64,000 nucleotides of DNA from Rhizobium sp. 2MFCol3.1 (GCF_000377565.1 NZ_KB898360.1:62001-126000); one strand, 5' to 3'; positions 36,895-46,449 are shown, counted from the first letter of the stretch. The notes: generated by a model from the sequence alone, not told the origin. A program made the numbers and translations.

Positions 36895-37659
36895 ATGCCG
36901 ATGGACGTGTCATTTTACTACGCCGCCATTCCCGCCGTCATTCTGGTCGGCCTCGCGAAGGGCGGTATGGGCGACGCCTTGTCGCTGATTGGATTGCCTT
37001 TTCTGGCTCTCGTCGTCTCCCCCGTGCAGGCCGCCGCCATCCTGCTGCCGATCCTGATCTTCATGGACATGATCTCCCTCGTCATCTGGCGCAAGCATGG
37101 CGATTGGGCGACGCTGAGGATCATGCTTCCCGGCGCGCTGGCCGGCATCGCGCTTGGCTGGGCGACCTCAGCAATGGTTCCCGGCAGCGTCTTGCGCGTC
37201 GTCATCGGCGTCGTCACCATCCTCTTTTGCCTGCGCTATTTCTGGAACAACTTCGGCCCCGGCAGAGGAAAGATCGTGCCCCCGCACGGCCAGCGGCCGG
37301 TCCGTGCCACGCTCTGGGGCACCTTTTCCGGTTACGGCAGCTTCGTCGCACACGCCGGCGGCGCACCGTTCCAGATCTACGTGCTGCCGTTGCAGATGCC
37401 GCCGCGCGAATATACCGGCACCAGCGCCCGCTTCTTCGCGATCCTCAATGCCGTCAAGCTTATCCCCTATTTCGCGCTCGGCCAGCTCGACACCCAGAAC
37501 CTCGCCGCCTCCGCCACGCTGCTCCCGTTCGCGCCGCTCGCCACCATCGCCGGCGCCTGGTGCGTGAAGCGCATGCAGCCGAAAATATTCTATCCGTTCA
37601 TGTATGCGATGGCGCTGATCGCAGCCGTCCTGATTGCCCGCGAAGGCCTTGGATTTTAG
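36895..37659 (+). CDS. TSUP family permease (TauE/SafE)
   Basis: A 254-residue inner-membrane protein with about eight hydrophobic helices. GLAKGGMGDALSLIGLPFLAL at the N-terminus and GSFVAHAGGAPFQIYVLPLQ in the middle are the two TauE/SafE halves. Members export sulfite, sulfonates or other organic anions. ATG 36895 is preferred because GGGGAGG precedes it; an extended start at 36847 is also open. It is divergent from the ThiE-like gene. The substrate cannot be read. Confidence 0.87.
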   Translation: MPMDVSFYYAAIPAVILVGLAKGGMGDALSLIGLPFLALVVSPVQAAAILLPILIFMDMISLVIWRKHGDWATLRIMLPGALAGIALGWATSAMVPGSVLRVVIGVVTILFCLRYFWNNFGPGRGKIVPPHGQRPVRATLWGTFSGYGSFVAHAGGAPFQIYVLPLQMPPREYTGTSARFFAILNAVKLIPYFALGQLDTQNLAASATLLPFAPLATIAGAWCVKRMQPKIFYPFMYAMALIAAVLIAREGLGF

Positions 37660-37727
37660 GCCTTAAGGGCCTTGTTGCGGCGCACAATTCGCTTGCCCTA
37701 ATTCTCCGATTGACGTAGCTTTTCGCC

Positions 37728-37988
37728 ATGTCGAACGTGGACCCTTTCACTGCGATTGCCGACCCTCACCGGCGCTTCCTGCTGGAGGAGTTGCGGCGCT
37801 CGCCGCGCACCGTCAACGAGCTCGCCGAAGGCCTTCCGATCAGTCGTCCGGCCGTCTCGCAGCACCTCAAGGCCCTGCTCGATTGCGACCTCGTCTCGGT
37901 CACCGCCGATGGCACGAAGCGCATCTACGCGGTCAACAATCGCGGCTTCGACAGGCTCAATCTCTGGCTGGATCAGTTCTGGGCATAA
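37728..37988 (+). CDS. ArsR-type winged-helix regulator
   Basis: An 86-residue protein with the winged helix: FTAIADPHRRFLLEELRRSP (~5-24), the recognition helix in ISRPAVSQHLKALLDCDLV (~38-56), and the wing in VTADGTKRIYAVN. No metal-binding cysteine pair is present in the expected ELCVCDL position (it reads PRTVNELAEG), so metal sensing is unlikely. Targets unknown; it lies 68 bp after the TSUP gene in the same direction. Confidence 0.85.
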   Translation: MSNVDPFTAIADPHRRFLLEELRRSPRTVNELAEGLPISRPAVSQHLKALLDCDLVSVTADGTKRIYAVNNRGFDRLNLWLDQFWA

Positions 37989-38144
37989 TGCCATCAGGAC
38001 ATGAAAACGCGCCGGCTGCGACCTTTTCGGCAACCGACGCGCAGGAACATTCCAACGGACGCGACAGACTACTAAACAACTGGTTATATTGCGATATTTA
38101 CCCTTTGAATCGCATCGACCACGCCCTGTAACGTTCTATCCTGC

Positions 38145-38318
38145 TTAGTGTACGGATGATTTGAGACGCTCAATCTCGTCTTTGATGCGCAGCTTCCTGC
38201 GCTTGCACTCGGCAACCTCACGGTCGTCTCTGGAGGGGGATGCCATCAGTGAATGGAGCTCGTCTTCGAGAGCGCCATGCTTCTTCTGGAGTGATTCAAG
38301 ATGAGCTTGAACAGTCAT
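38145..38318 (-). CDS. DUF465/YdcH family protein, first copy
   Basis: A 57-residue protein with the YdcH pattern: HLESLQKKHGALEDELHSLM, then DDREVAECKRRKLRIKDEIERL. It should form a helical hairpin. Start 38318 (MTVQAHLESL) is preferred over an upstream ATG whose first twenty residues do not fit the family. The function of YdcH is not established. It is divergent from the second YdcH gene. Confidence 0.88.
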   Translation of the reverse strand: MTVQAHLESLQKKHGALEDELHSLMASPSRDDREVAECKRRKLRIKDEIERLKSSVH

Positions 38319-38547
38319 ATGACCCTTCCTTCCTCTAGCCTTTCTCCAGCCAACACCGCCGGAGATCCAAGGCGTCAACCCTCAAACTGTGACACATTTT
38401 TGAAGGCTTGTCGAAGGCGAAAACAAGGAGAGAGCGTGGCAAATTCATGATCGAGACTAACTAGCCGTTACCGCTATTTGGTGATAGGAGCTTGCAAAAA
38501 TTAGCGACAGACCGGAGAAGGTCTGAAGACGATCATGGGGAATGCGT

Positions 38548-38751
38548 ATGCCGGATCAGGAACAGGCGGAAGTCAGGCTCATGGTGGCGCGCCTGCGCCA
38601 GGAGCATGAGGACTACGATGTCGCCATCAACGCCATGATCGCGACTGGCTGCGATGCGCTGCGCGTTCAGCGCATGAAGAAAAAGAAGCTTGTTATCAAG
38701 GACAAGCTGTCGAAGCTCGAAGACCAGATCATTCCTGACATCATCGCTTGA
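38548..38751 (+). CDS. DUF465/YdcH family protein, second copy
   Basis: A 67-residue YdcH-like protein: [20 protein letters not shown] followed by [20 protein letters not shown]. Start 38548 is preferred because GGGG lies 7 nt upstream; ATG 38542 is too close to it. The stop is 16 nt before purE, so it heads a ydcH-purE-purK operon. It differs in sequence from the first copy 230 bp away, so it is an old paralogue. Confidence 0.88.
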   Translation: MPDQEQAEVRLMVARLRQEHEDYDVAINAMIATGCDALRVQRMKKKKLVIKDKLSKLEDQIIPDIIA

Positions 38752-38767
38752 AGGAAGTGTCGTGACG

Positions 38768-39262
38768 ATGACAGACAGACCGACCGTTGCCATCATCATG
38801 GGAAGCCAGTCCGATTGGGAGACCATGAAGAACGCCGCCGATACGCTGGAGGCGCTCGAGATCCCTTATGACGCGCGCATCATATCGGCACATCGCACGC
38901 CCGATCGCATGGTCGAGTTCGCAAAAGGCGCCAAGTCGGAAGGCTTCAAGGTCATCATCGCCGGCGCCGGTGGCGCTGCCCATCTTCCCGGCATGACCGC
39001 CGCGATGACCCCGCTTCCAGTCTTCGGCGTTCCCGTGCAGTCGAAAACGATGTCCGGCCAGGACAGCCTGCTGTCGATCGTGCAGATGCCCGGCGGCATC
39101 CCGGTTGGAACACTGGCGATCGGCAAGGCCGGCGCCATCAACGCGGCACTTCTGGCCGCAGCGGTTCTGGCGCTGTCGGACGAAGACCTTGCCGACCGGC
39201 TTGACGAATGGCGCGAGAGCCAAAGTGCGGCGATCGCCGAATACCCGATGGACGACCTATGA
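38768..39262 (+). CDS. purE: N5-carboxyaminoimidazole ribonucleotide mutase, PurE
   Basis: Converts N5-CAIR to CAIR in purine synthesis. The 164 residues carry [15 protein letters not shown] (~7-21), ISAHRTPDR (~40-48) with the catalytic His, and [12 protein letters not shown] (~68-79). Start 38768 fits the family start; upstream residues do not. Stop overlaps purK by 4 nt (ATGA), so the two are translationally coupled, matching the shared pathway step. Confidence 0.97.
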   Translation: MTDRPTVAIIMGSQSDWETMKNAADTLEALEIPYDARIISAHRTPDRMVEFAKGAKSEGFKVIIAGAGGAAHLPGMTAAMTPLPVFGVPVQSKTMSGQDSLLSIVQMPGGIPVGTLAIGKAGAINAALLAAAVLALSDEDLADRLDEWRESQSAAIAEYPMDDL

Positions 39263-40332
39263 GCATGACAACGATCGGCATCATCGGCGGCGGCCAGCTT
39301 GGCCGCATGCTGGCCATGGCTGCCGCCCGCCTGAACTTCCGCACCATCATTCTCGAGCCGCAGGCCGATTGCCCGGCAGCGCAGGTCGCCAACCGGCAGA
39401 TCGTCGCCGCCTATGACGATCCCGCCGCACTCGAGGAGCTGGCGACCGTCTGCGACGTTGTCACCTACGAATTCGAGAACGTCCCCGTCTCCGCAGCCGA
39501 AGCGTTGGCGCAGACCGTGCCGGTCTATCCGCCGCCGAAAGCGCTGGAAGCCGCCCAGGACCGTCTCGTCGAAAAGCGCTTCATCAATGATTGCGGCATT
39601 CCGACAGCGCGGTTCCACGCCGTCGACAGCCAGGCCGACCTCGAAGCCGCCCTCGCCGATTTCGGCGGCCAGGGTGTCTTGAAGACGCGCCGGCTCGGTT
39701 ACGACGGCAAGGGACAGAAAGTCTTCCGTTCAGCCGCCGATAGCGCCGATGGCGCCTTTGCCGAGCTCGGCAGCGTGCCGCTGATCCTCGAGAGCTTCGT
39801 GGCTTTCGAGCGCGAGATCTCGGTCATCGCCGCCCGCGCCACCGATGGCAGCGTCGCCTGCTACGACCCGGCCGAAAACGTGCACCGCAACGGCATCCTG
39901 CACACATCGACCGTCCCGGCATCAATCACCGACGCCACGGCAGCAGCCGCGCGCGAGGCTGCAGAGAAGATCCTGACGACACTCGGCTATGTCGGCGTCA
40001 TCGGCATCGAGTTCTTCGCGCTCGCCGACGGCAGCCTGATCGCAAACGAGATGGCGCCGCGCGTGCACAATTCCGGCCACTGGACGGAAGCAGCCTGCGT
40101 GATCTCGCAGTTCGAGCAGCACATTCGCGCCGTCGCAGGCCTGCCGCTCGGCAATGCCGATCGCCACTCCGACTGCGTGATGCAGAACCTGATCGGCGAC
40201 GATATCCTTGATCTTCCGGACTGGCTAAAGCGGCGCGACACGCTGGTTCACCTCTATGGAAAGACGGAATCGAGACCCGGCCGCAAGATGGGTCACGTCA
40301 CCACACTTGCCAGCGCACGGGCGGGCAAATAA
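39259..40332 (+). CDS. purK: N5-carboxyaminoimidazole ribonucleotide synthase, PurK
   Basis: ATP-grasp enzyme that makes N5-CAIR from AIR, bicarbonate and ATP, the substrate of PurE. The 357 residues show [15 protein letters not shown] at the N-terminus, TYEFENVP (~72), the ATP-grasp [12 protein letters not shown] (~150-161), [11 protein letters not shown] (~190), and the C-terminal [16 protein letters not shown] (~270-285). The ATG overlaps the purE stop. Both genes belong to the bacterial two-step route. Confidence 0.97.
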   Translation: MSMTTIGIIGGGQLGRMLAMAAARLNFRTIILEPQADCPAAQVANRQIVAAYDDPAALEELATVCDVVTYEFENVPVSAAEALAQTVPVYPPPKALEAAQDRLVEKRFINDCGIPTARFHAVDSQADLEAALADFGGQGVLKTRRLGYDGKGQKVFRSAADSADGAFAELGSVPLILESFVAFEREISVIAARATDGSVACYDPAENVHRNGILHTSTVPASITDATAAAAREAAEKILTTLGYVGVIGIEFFALADGSLIANEMAPRVHNSGHWTEAACVISQFEQHIRAVAGLPLGNADRHSDCVMQNLIGDDILDLPDWLKRRDTLVHLYGKTESRPGRKMGHVTTLASARAGK

Positions 40333-40387
40333 GGGGTTTTCCCCTGACAAAACCGGCCACTGCCACGGGAAAAACACCTTCACGTGG

Positions 40388-40416
40388 TTGACACAGACAA
40401 GAGGCCGGGTTATCTG
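40388..40416 (+). promoter_or_regulatory. Sigma-70-type promoter of rpmJ
   Basis: TTGACA (40388-40393) and TATCTG (40411-40416) are separated by exactly 17 nt. The predicted start is near 40423, about 87 nt before the rpmJ ATG. Confidence 0.75.
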
Positions 40417-40432
40417 CACGCCCAACCTGAAG

Positions 40433-40454
40433 AGCGCGCCCTGAGCGCGCTTTT
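40433..40454 (+). terminator. Attenuator-like hairpin in the rpmJ leader
   Basis: AGCGCGC / GCGCGCT is a perfect 7-bp stem with a 5-nt loop, followed by TTTT. It lies inside the predicted rpmJ leader, between promoter and start codon. The short T tract makes it a weak terminator; it may act as an attenuator. Confidence 0.5.
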
Positions 40455-40509
40455 GAATGTAATAGATACGGGCGAATGTGAATTCCCCCCAACATCGCGG
40501 ATCAAAACA

Positions 40510-40635
40510 ATGAAGATCAAGAATTCGCTCAAGTCGCTCAAGGCTCGTCACCGTGACAACCGCCTGGTTCGCCGCAAGGGCCGCATCTACATCATCAACA
40601 AGCTGAACCCACGCTTCAAGGCTCGTCAGGGCTGA
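40510..40635 (+). CDS. rpmJ: 50S ribosomal protein L36, cysteine-free form
   Basis: A 41-residue basic protein: [20 protein letters not shown], then [20 protein letters not shown]. The four zinc ligands of the other L36 type are absent, so this is the zinc-independent form, as with L31 in this window. Single gene with its own promoter and a structured leader. Confidence 0.96.
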
Positions 40636-40742
40636 TTTGCTGGCCGGATGGCTCGGCAGCGTTTGCGCGCCTGAGCCTGTCCGGAAGGGTCCTTTTTGTG
40701 ATCCCGTTAAAGTGTTTTGATCTTTCGCGTTGGCGGGCTATT

Positions 40743-41375
40743 ATGCCCGCCATGCGTTTTTTGGCCATGACCTGCGCGGCACTGCCGCTCTCCCTCGCCC
40801 TGCTCTCAGTTGCCTTGCCTGCCCATGCGCAGGAACCCGCACCCGCGCGGGACAAGGAAAAGATCGTCGAGCAGCAGGCCGCGAACCTCTCGCCCAAAGA
40901 ACATCTCGATCAGCTTTTCGCAGCACTGAAGCGCGAGCGCGACGCCGACAAGGCCGATAACATCGCCAACGAGATCCGCGCCGAATGGAACGATTCGGGC
41001 AGCGCCACCGTCAACCTGTTGATGCAATGGGCCGACAAGGCGATCGAGGAGAAGCGCAATAGCGCCGCACTCGATTTCCTCGACCAGGCGATCGCGCTGA
41101 AGCCCGGCTACTCCGAGAGCTGGAACCGCCGCGCCACGCTGAACTACACCAACGGCGCGATGCGCAAGTCGATGTCCGATATCGAACATGTGCTGGACAT
41201 CGAGCCGCGCCATTTCGGCGCGCTTGCCGGCATGGCGTCCATTCTTGGTGACAGCGGCAACGACCAGTTGGCGCTGAAGGCATGGGAACGTTTCCTCGAA
41301 ATCTACCCCGCCAACCGCAATGCGCAGGAACAGCTGAACACGCTCTCCGAAAAGCTCGCCGGCAGCCGCACCTGA
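40743..41375 (+). CDS. Exported tetratricopeptide-repeat protein
   Basis: About 210 residues. A signal peptide (~1-30, ending LPAHAQ) is followed by a charged linker and at least three TPR units from ~60 to ~190 (SAALDFLDQAIALKPGYSES, DIEHVLDIEPRHFGALAGMA, KAWERFLEIYPANRNAQEQL). Start at 40743 or 40752 is uncertain, and a 7-bp inverted repeat (GGCGGGC / GCCCGCC, 40732-40751) straddles it. Likely a periplasmic scaffold. Confidence 0.85.
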   Translation: MPAMRFLAMTCAALPLSLALLSVALPAHAQEPAPARDKEKIVEQQAANLSPKEHLDQLFAALKRERDADKADNIANEIRAEWNDSGSATVNLLMQWADKAIEEKRNSAALDFLDQAIALKPGYSESWNRRATLNYTNGAMRKSMSDIEHVLDIEPRHFGALAGMASILGDSGNDQLALKAWERFLEIYPANRNAQEQLNTLSEKLAGSRT

Positions 41376-41468
41376 CGTAACGTCATAGCGCGACCTCTGA
41401 CCTCTTGAAGGTGAACCGCGCGAGCCAATCTAACGTATGGTCCGTTAGTCCCTGCCGCAGGTCGCACC

Positions 41469-42557
41469 ATGCTTACCCTCTTCTCCGCCCTTCTCGCCCC
41501 TCTAGCCGCAGCAATCGGCTACTCCTCCTATAAGGCCCGCCAGTTCGAGCAGGCCTATCCCAACATTGGCGAGCTGACCGACATTGGCGGCTACCGCATG
41601 AACGCCGTCCACATCGAGCGCCCCGAAACCGCCGACCTGCCGGCGCTCGTCTTCATCCATGGCGCCAGCGGCAACCTGCTCGACCAGATCGGCGCCTTTC
41701 TGGAGCCCTTGCGTGGCCGTGCCGAAATGCTCTTCGTCGATCGCCCCGGCCACGGCTATTCCGAACGCGGCGGACCGGATAACGCCCTGCCCTCAGGCCA
41801 AGCGGATGCCATCGCGGCGCTTATGGAAAAGCGCGGCATAGAAAAGGCAATCATCGTCGGCCATTCCTTCGGCGGCGCCATCGCCGCCGCATTCGGCGTG
41901 CGGCATCCGGAAAAGACGGCCGGCCTGCTCTTCCTGGCGCCCGCCACGCATCCGTGGCCCGGCGGCATCGACTGGTACTATCACGTCTCGACGGCCCCGG
42001 TGATCGGCTGGCTCTTCAACCACGCCCTCGTCGTGCCGCTTGGCCTCCGGCGCCTTGAACGCGGCACTCTCAACGTCTTCCGCCCCAATCCACGGCCGGA
42101 CGATTACATCCTGAAAACCGGCCCCTCGCTGGTGCTGCGCCCCGCCACCTTCCACAACAACGCCGCCGACTTCGTACGCCTGCTCGATTACTTCAAGACG
42201 CAGTCGCATCTCTATACCAAGATATCGGCGCCTACCGTCATCATCACTGGCGATAGCGACGACATCGTTTGGGAGCACCTGCACTCGCAGGGCCTTGCCC
42301 GCGACATCGCCGGCTCCGAACTGGTCAAGATCAAGGGCGTCGGCCACAAGCCCGACTACCTCGCCACCGACGTCGCCATCGCGGCAATAGAGAAGATGTC
42401 AGGCTACGACCGCGACCTGCAGGCCGCCGCGCGGATCGCCGAGGCAAGGCTGGCCGCGACCACACCGCCAGCGCCAGAAGCCAAATTGCCGTCCACCCCG
42501 CAGCCGACCTCGGCGCCAAAGCCTGCCGCCACCCCGGACCTGCAGGGCACCACATAG
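41469..42557 (+). CDS. Alpha/beta hydrolase with a proline/alanine tail
   Basis: A 362-residue protein. The N-terminal hydrophobic stretch (~1-20) may anchor it to the membrane. The fold motifs are LVFIHGASGNLLDQ (oxyanion region, ~60), the nucleophile elbow GHSFGG (~131-136, Ser133), an acid in TGDSDDIVWE (~262), and His in KGVGHKPDY (~286). The last ~45 residues are Ala/Pro/Thr-rich and likely disordered. The substrate is unknown (lipase, esterase or haloperoxidase-like). Confidence 0.85.
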   Translation: MLTLFSALLAPLAAAIGYSSYKARQFEQAYPNIGELTDIGGYRMNAVHIERPETADLPALVFIHGASGNLLDQIGAFLEPLRGRAEMLFVDRPGHGYSERGGPDNALPSGQADAIAALMEKRGIEKAIIVGHSFGGAIAAAFGVRHPEKTAGLLFLAPATHPWPGGIDWYYHVSTAPVIGWLFNHALVVPLGLRRLERGTLNVFRPNPRPDDYILKTGPSLVLRPATFHNNAADFVRLLDYFKTQSHLYTKISAPTVIITGDSDDIVWEHLHSQGLARDIAGSELVKIKGVGHKPDYLATDVAIAAIEKMSGYDRDLQAAARIAEARLAATTPPAPEAKLPSTPQPTSAPKPAATPDLQGTT

Positions 42558-42629
42558 CGCCCGCCGCGCATTGCCTGCCACGCCAGCAACCCCATATGTT
42601 CCCCATGTCAGTCCAACGAGGGGAACATC

Positions 42630-44375
42630 ATGGACCGCCTTCCCACGAAATCCGCAGCCCTCATCGCTGCCCTGTCGCTGACGCTGGCGCCAATCGCACC
42701 GGCACTTGCCGCCTCACCCGCGCCGGTCGAGGCTGAGCATGGGATGGTCGTCACCGCCCAGCATCTGGCGACCGATGTCGGCGTCGAGGTGCTGAAGAAC
42801 GGCGGCAATGCCGTGGATGCGGCGGTCGCAGTCGGCTATGCGCTCGCCGTGGTCTATCCGACCGCCGGCAATATCGGCGGCGGCGGTTTCATGACCATCC
42901 GCATGAAGGACGGCAAGACCAGCTTCCTCGATTTCCGCGAACGCGCGCCGCTCGCCGCCACCAAGACCATGTATCTCGACGCCAAGGGCGATATCGTCCC
43001 CCGCGCCAGCCTCGATGGCTATCTGGCCGTTGGCGTGCCGGGCTCCGTCATGGGCTTCGAGACCGCCCGCGAGAAATACGGCACCAAGTCGCGCCAGGAT
43101 CTCCTTGCCCCCGCCATCCGCTACGCCAAGGATGGCTTTACGCTCGAACAGGGCGACGTCGCCTCGATCGAGAACAGCGCCAAGCGGCTGGCCAAGGACG
43201 AGGCAGCCAAAAAGATCTTCCTCAAGCCCGACGGCAAGCTCTTCACCTCGGGCGAAAAGCTGGTGCAGCCGGAACTGGCCTCCGTGCTGTCGAGCATATC
43301 CGACAAGGGCACCGACGCCTTCTATAAGAGCATGCCGGCGGATGCGATCGTCAAGGCCAGCCAGGCCAAGGGCGGCATTCTCGCCAAAGAGGACTTCGAG
43401 CAATATCAGGTGCGCGAACTGAAGCCGGTGGAATGCAGCTATCGCGGCTATGACATCATCTCCTCGCCCCCGCCCTCCTCCGGCGGCGTCATCATCTGCG
43501 AGATCCTGAACATCCTGGAAGGCTATCCGCTCTCCTTCCTCGGCTATGGCTCGGCCGAGACCGTTCACCTCATGACCGAGGCCATGCGCTACGCCTATGT
43601 CGACCGCAACGCCGCCCTCGGTGATCCCGATTTCGTCGACAACCCGGTCACCACCCTTCTCGACAAGAGCTATGCCAAGGCTATCCGCGCCAAGATCGAC
43701 ATCAACAAATCAGGCACATCGGCCGACCTGAAGCCGCTCGGCGCCAAGGAAAGCACCGAGACCACGCATTATTCGATCATCGACGACGAGGGCAATGCGG
43801 TCGCCGTTACCTACACGCTGAACGGCAATTTCGGCGCCGGCGTCGTGGCACCAGGCACCGGCATCCTTCTCAACAACGAGATGGACGACTTCACCTCCAA
43901 GCCCGGCGTCCCCAATCTCTACGGCCTCGTCCAGGGCGAAGCCAACGCCATCGCGCCGAAGAAGACCCCGCTCTCGTCGATGAGCCCCACCATCGTCATC
44001 AAGGACGGCAAGCCCTTCATGGTGATCGGCAGCCCCGGCGGCTCGCGCATCATCACGATTACGCTGGAAGCCATTCTGAATGTCGTCGATTTCGGCATGG
44101 ACATCAGCCAGGCCGTCAACGCCCCGCGCATCCACCACCAGTGGCAGCCCGACAAGATCTATTTCGAGCCTTACGCGCTCTCGCCCGACACGATCCGCGC
44201 GCTGATCGCGATGGGTCACACCATGGACGACGGCAGCGGCACGCCCGTCTGGGGCCAGGCCGCCGGCATCCTCGTCGGCGGCAAGAGCCTGAAAGATATA
44301 GAGAAAGGCGGCGGCGCCCGCTACAACGGCGCCATGGACAGCCGCTCGACCGAGGGCTCGGCCGGCGGCTATTAG
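42630..44375 (+). CDS. ggt: Gamma-glutamyltransferase
   Basis: Periplasmic enzyme that removes the gamma-glutamyl group of glutathione. The 581-residue precursor has a signal peptide (~1-29) and the autocleavage site at Thr378 in TETTHYS, which becomes the nucleophile of the small subunit. NEMDDFTSKPG and SMSPTIV, then GSPGGSRIITITLEA, are conserved in the small subunit. The RBS is GAGGGGAACA. It is a single gene, convergent with the exported protein gene 30 bp downstream. Confidence 0.96.
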   Translation: MDRLPTKSAALIAALSLTLAPIAPALAASPAPVEAEHGMVVTAQHLATDVGVEVLKNGGNAVDAAVAVGYALAVVYPTAGNIGGGGFMTIRMKDGKTSFLDFRERAPLAATKTMYLDAKGDIVPRASLDGYLAVGVPGSVMGFETAREKYGTKSRQDLLAPAIRYAKDGFTLEQGDVASIENSAKRLAKDEAAKKIFLKPDGKLFTSGEKLVQPELASVLSSISDKGTDAFYKSMPADAIVKASQAKGGILAKEDFEQYQVRELKPVECSYRGYDIISSPPPSSGGVIICEILNILEGYPLSFLGYGSAETVHLMTEAMRYAYVDRNAALGDPDFVDNPVTTLLDKSYAKAIRAKIDINKSGTSADLKPLGAKESTETTHYSIIDDEGNAVAVTYTLNGNFGAGVVAPGTGILLNNEMDDFTSKPGVPNLYGLVQGEANAIAPKKTPLSSMSPTIVIKDGKPFMVIGSPGGSRIITITLEAILNVVDFGMDISQAVNAPRIHHQWQPDKIYFEPYALSPDTIRALIAMGHTMDDGSGTPVWGQAAGILVGGKSLKDIEKGGGARYNGAMDSRSTEGSAGGY

Positions 44376-44404
44376 GCAATCGCAGCAGGAAGGCTCCAGG
44401 CCCC

Positions 44405-45112
44405 TCAGCGGATCGTCGTATGCGCGTATTCCGCCTTGATGGTGACCACGGGCTTTGCACCGACCACACTCGGCCGGGGGCTATCGATCAGCGACGCCTT
44501 GGCCGTGACGGTGTAATCGACAGGCACGTCCTTGCCGAAGTCGAGATAGCTGTCCACCGAATGCGCCTTCACGTCGATCGTCTCATCGGCGTTGAGCTTG
44601 TCGTAAGTCAGATGCGCCCTGAGCGCCGCACTATCGATGGCGACGTTCGAGGCATGCCCCAGCAAGGTCACGTCGGCGGCCTTGCTCGACAGGCCGAGCT
44701 TCGCAAACTCGCCGTCGAACCGAGCCATCACGGCCTGCTGGTTGACCTCAATCGACCCGCCCGGCGGAATATTGGCGACGACTTCGGGTGAGCAATCGGA
44801 GAGATCGAACCACTTCGTCGAGGCGACCGCGATCGACAGCGTGGTGCCATCGATCACCATCCGGCTCTGGTCCTCGCAACCGCTGAAGAACCAGCTTGAA
44901 TACCAGCGGCTGAACCAGCCGTCGCGCCGACCGCGCGTCTCGGCCCGATAGGGCTCATCTGAATTCGCGCTGATCCGGATCGAGCTGGCGTCGCCTGTTA
45001 TCACGATCGAGCGGATCGACGAGACGTCGATCGTCTCTCCCGTCCGCCAGCCATCGGCATAGCTTGAAACCAGCGTGAACAGGAGCAGAGGTATCGTTAT
45101 GATGATCATCAT
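44405..45112 (-). CDS. Exported protein of unknown function, divergent from an AraC regulator
   Basis: A 235-residue protein with an N-terminal signal peptide (starts MMIIITIPLLLFTLVSSY). The rest is rich in short beta-strands (SIRSIVITGDASSIRISA, VAIDSAALRAHLTYD) suggestive of a beta-helix or beta-sandwich, related in style to putative adhesin-head/DUF2807-type proteins but not assignable. Two cysteines (GCED and DCSPE regions) could form a disulfide. Start 45112 is supported by AAGGAG. It shares its upstream region with an AraC regulator and a 16-bp inverted repeat, which suggests control by that regulator. Confidence 0.7.
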   Translation of the reverse strand: MMIIITIPLLLFTLVSSYADGWRTGETIDVSSIRSIVITGDASSIRISANSDEPYRAETRGRRDGWFSRWYSSWFFSGCEDQSRMVIDGTTLSIAVASTKWFDLSDCSPEVVANIPPGGSIEVNQQAVMARFDGEFAKLGLSSKAADVTLLGHASNVAIDSAALRAHLTYDKLNADETIDVKAHSVDSYLDFGKDVPVDYTVTAKASLIDSPRPSVVGAKPVVTIKAEYAHTTIR

Positions 45113-45183
45113 GGCAGTCTCCTTGCGTGACACCGCTCCCATCGAGCGGCGGATCCAAGGTCGCTGAGAACACAGGAAATCGA

Positions 45184-45227
45184 GACCTCGATCGCGATCC
45201 GGGTCGCCCGCGATTGCGATCGAGGTC
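45184..45227. promoter_or_regulatory. Long inverted repeat in the divergent region before the AraC gene
   Basis: GACCTCGATCGCGATC (45184-45199) and GATTGCGATCGAGGTC (45212-45227) pair in 15 of 16 positions around a 12-nt centre, with the outer 12 bp perfect. It lies between the divergent starts at 45112 and 45271. It can serve as an operator or fold as a hairpin in either leader. Confidence 0.6.
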
Positions 45228-45270
45228 ATTGTCGTGCTCATATCGCTCTTCTGTTGCTGGATCCGCACCC

Positions 45271-46380
45271 ATGATCTTCGTGCCGCTGCCCTTCGTCGTC
45301 ACACTGCTGCTCGCGATCCTGCTTGTCCGCATGGTCAGGCAAAGCGATGGACTGGCGCCCGAGCGGCGTCCCTTCCTGATCCTGATCGGGCTCTACGCGC
45401 TGCAATCGGTGCTGCTCGGCCTGCGCTGGGGCTATGACATCATCGCCCTGATGCCCGGCCAGGCGGTACTTGCCGCCCTGATTGCCGCCTTCGCCTGGAT
45501 CAGCTTCAGCAACCTCGCGCGCGACAACACCCTCTCCTGGCTGCGCCTTACGCCGCATCTCCTGCCAGCCGTCATCGTCCTCGCGCTGATGATCTTCTGG
45601 CGTGGCCCCGTCGGCATTTTCATCACCGCCACCTTTACGACCTATGGCGCAGCCCTCTTTTGGCTCGCCCGCCACGGCCCCGATGGCCTTGTCTCCTCGC
45701 GCCTCGACGGCGCGCTCTTGTCCTACCGCTCGCTGCTGATCACCGCTGCGGCACTCCTCGCCTCCGCCACCGCCGATATCGTCATCAGTTTCGATTTCTA
45801 TAGAACCGGCGGCGCTCATGCCGGCGCCGTGGTCGCGATCGGCAATGTCATCTCGCTGCTGGCACTCGGCACCGCCGCCGCCATCGCCAGCAGCAGCCAG
45901 ACCACCGAACCCGCGTCATTGCCACAGCCCCAGCCACAGCCACCGGCACCCGCATCCGGCCCGACGGAGGAAGACAGCGCCATCGCCAGGGCTCTGGACG
46001 AGCTCATGCAATCGCGCGAACTCTACCGCGACCCCGAGCTCAACCTCGGCCGCATCGCTCGCCGGATGAACCTGCCCGCCCGCCGCGTATCGATCGCGGT
46101 CAACCGCGTGCACGGGGCGAGCGTCTCCCAATATGTCAACGACTTCCGCATCCGCGCCGCCTGCCGGATGCTCGAAACAACCTATGAGCCCGTGACCCGA
46201 CTGATGTTCGACTGCGGCTTCATCAGCAAGTCGAATTTCAACCGCGAATTCCTGCGCGTCACCGCCACCAGCCCCACCGAATACCGCAGGCGCCACCGGA
46301 CCCGGCCGGTCAGCCCAAAGCCCGCGCCGGAACCCGAATTCCTGCTCGCGCCGCAAGAGCCGCTTTTCATGTCACCGTGA
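45271..46380 (+). CDS. AraC-family regulator with an N-terminal membrane domain
   Basis: A 369-residue protein. Residues ~1-205 form six or seven hydrophobic helices; a Pro/Gln-rich linker follows (~212-232); the AraC DNA-binding domain is at ~235-350. HTH signatures are LGRIARRMNLPARRVSIAVN and FDCGFISKSNFNREFLRVT with TSPTEYRRR. This layout, with a membrane sensor in place of a cupin, is known but less common. Start 45271 is preferred because MIFVPLPFVV begins the first helix; upstream residues are arginine-rich and unlikely. Probably senses an envelope cue. Confidence 0.85.
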   Translation: MIFVPLPFVVTLLLAILLVRMVRQSDGLAPERRPFLILIGLYALQSVLLGLRWGYDIIALMPGQAVLAALIAAFAWISFSNLARDNTLSWLRLTPHLLPAVIVLALMIFWRGPVGIFITATFTTYGAALFWLARHGPDGLVSSRLDGALLSYRSLLITAAALLASATADIVISFDFYRTGGAHAGAVVAIGNVISLLALGTAAAIASSSQTTEPASLPQPQPQPPAPASGPTEEDSAIARALDELMQSRELYRDPELNLGRIARRMNLPARRVSIAVNRVHGASVSQYVNDFRIRAACRMLETTYEPVTRLMFDCGFISKSNFNREFLRVTATSPTEYRRRHRTRPVSPKPAPEPEFLLAPQEPLFMSP

Positions 46381-46449
46381 CAAAGCAGCCGTTCACAACG
46401 CGAAGGCCGCGTCCTATTCATGACGGCATTATCATCCGAAAGAGCTCCC

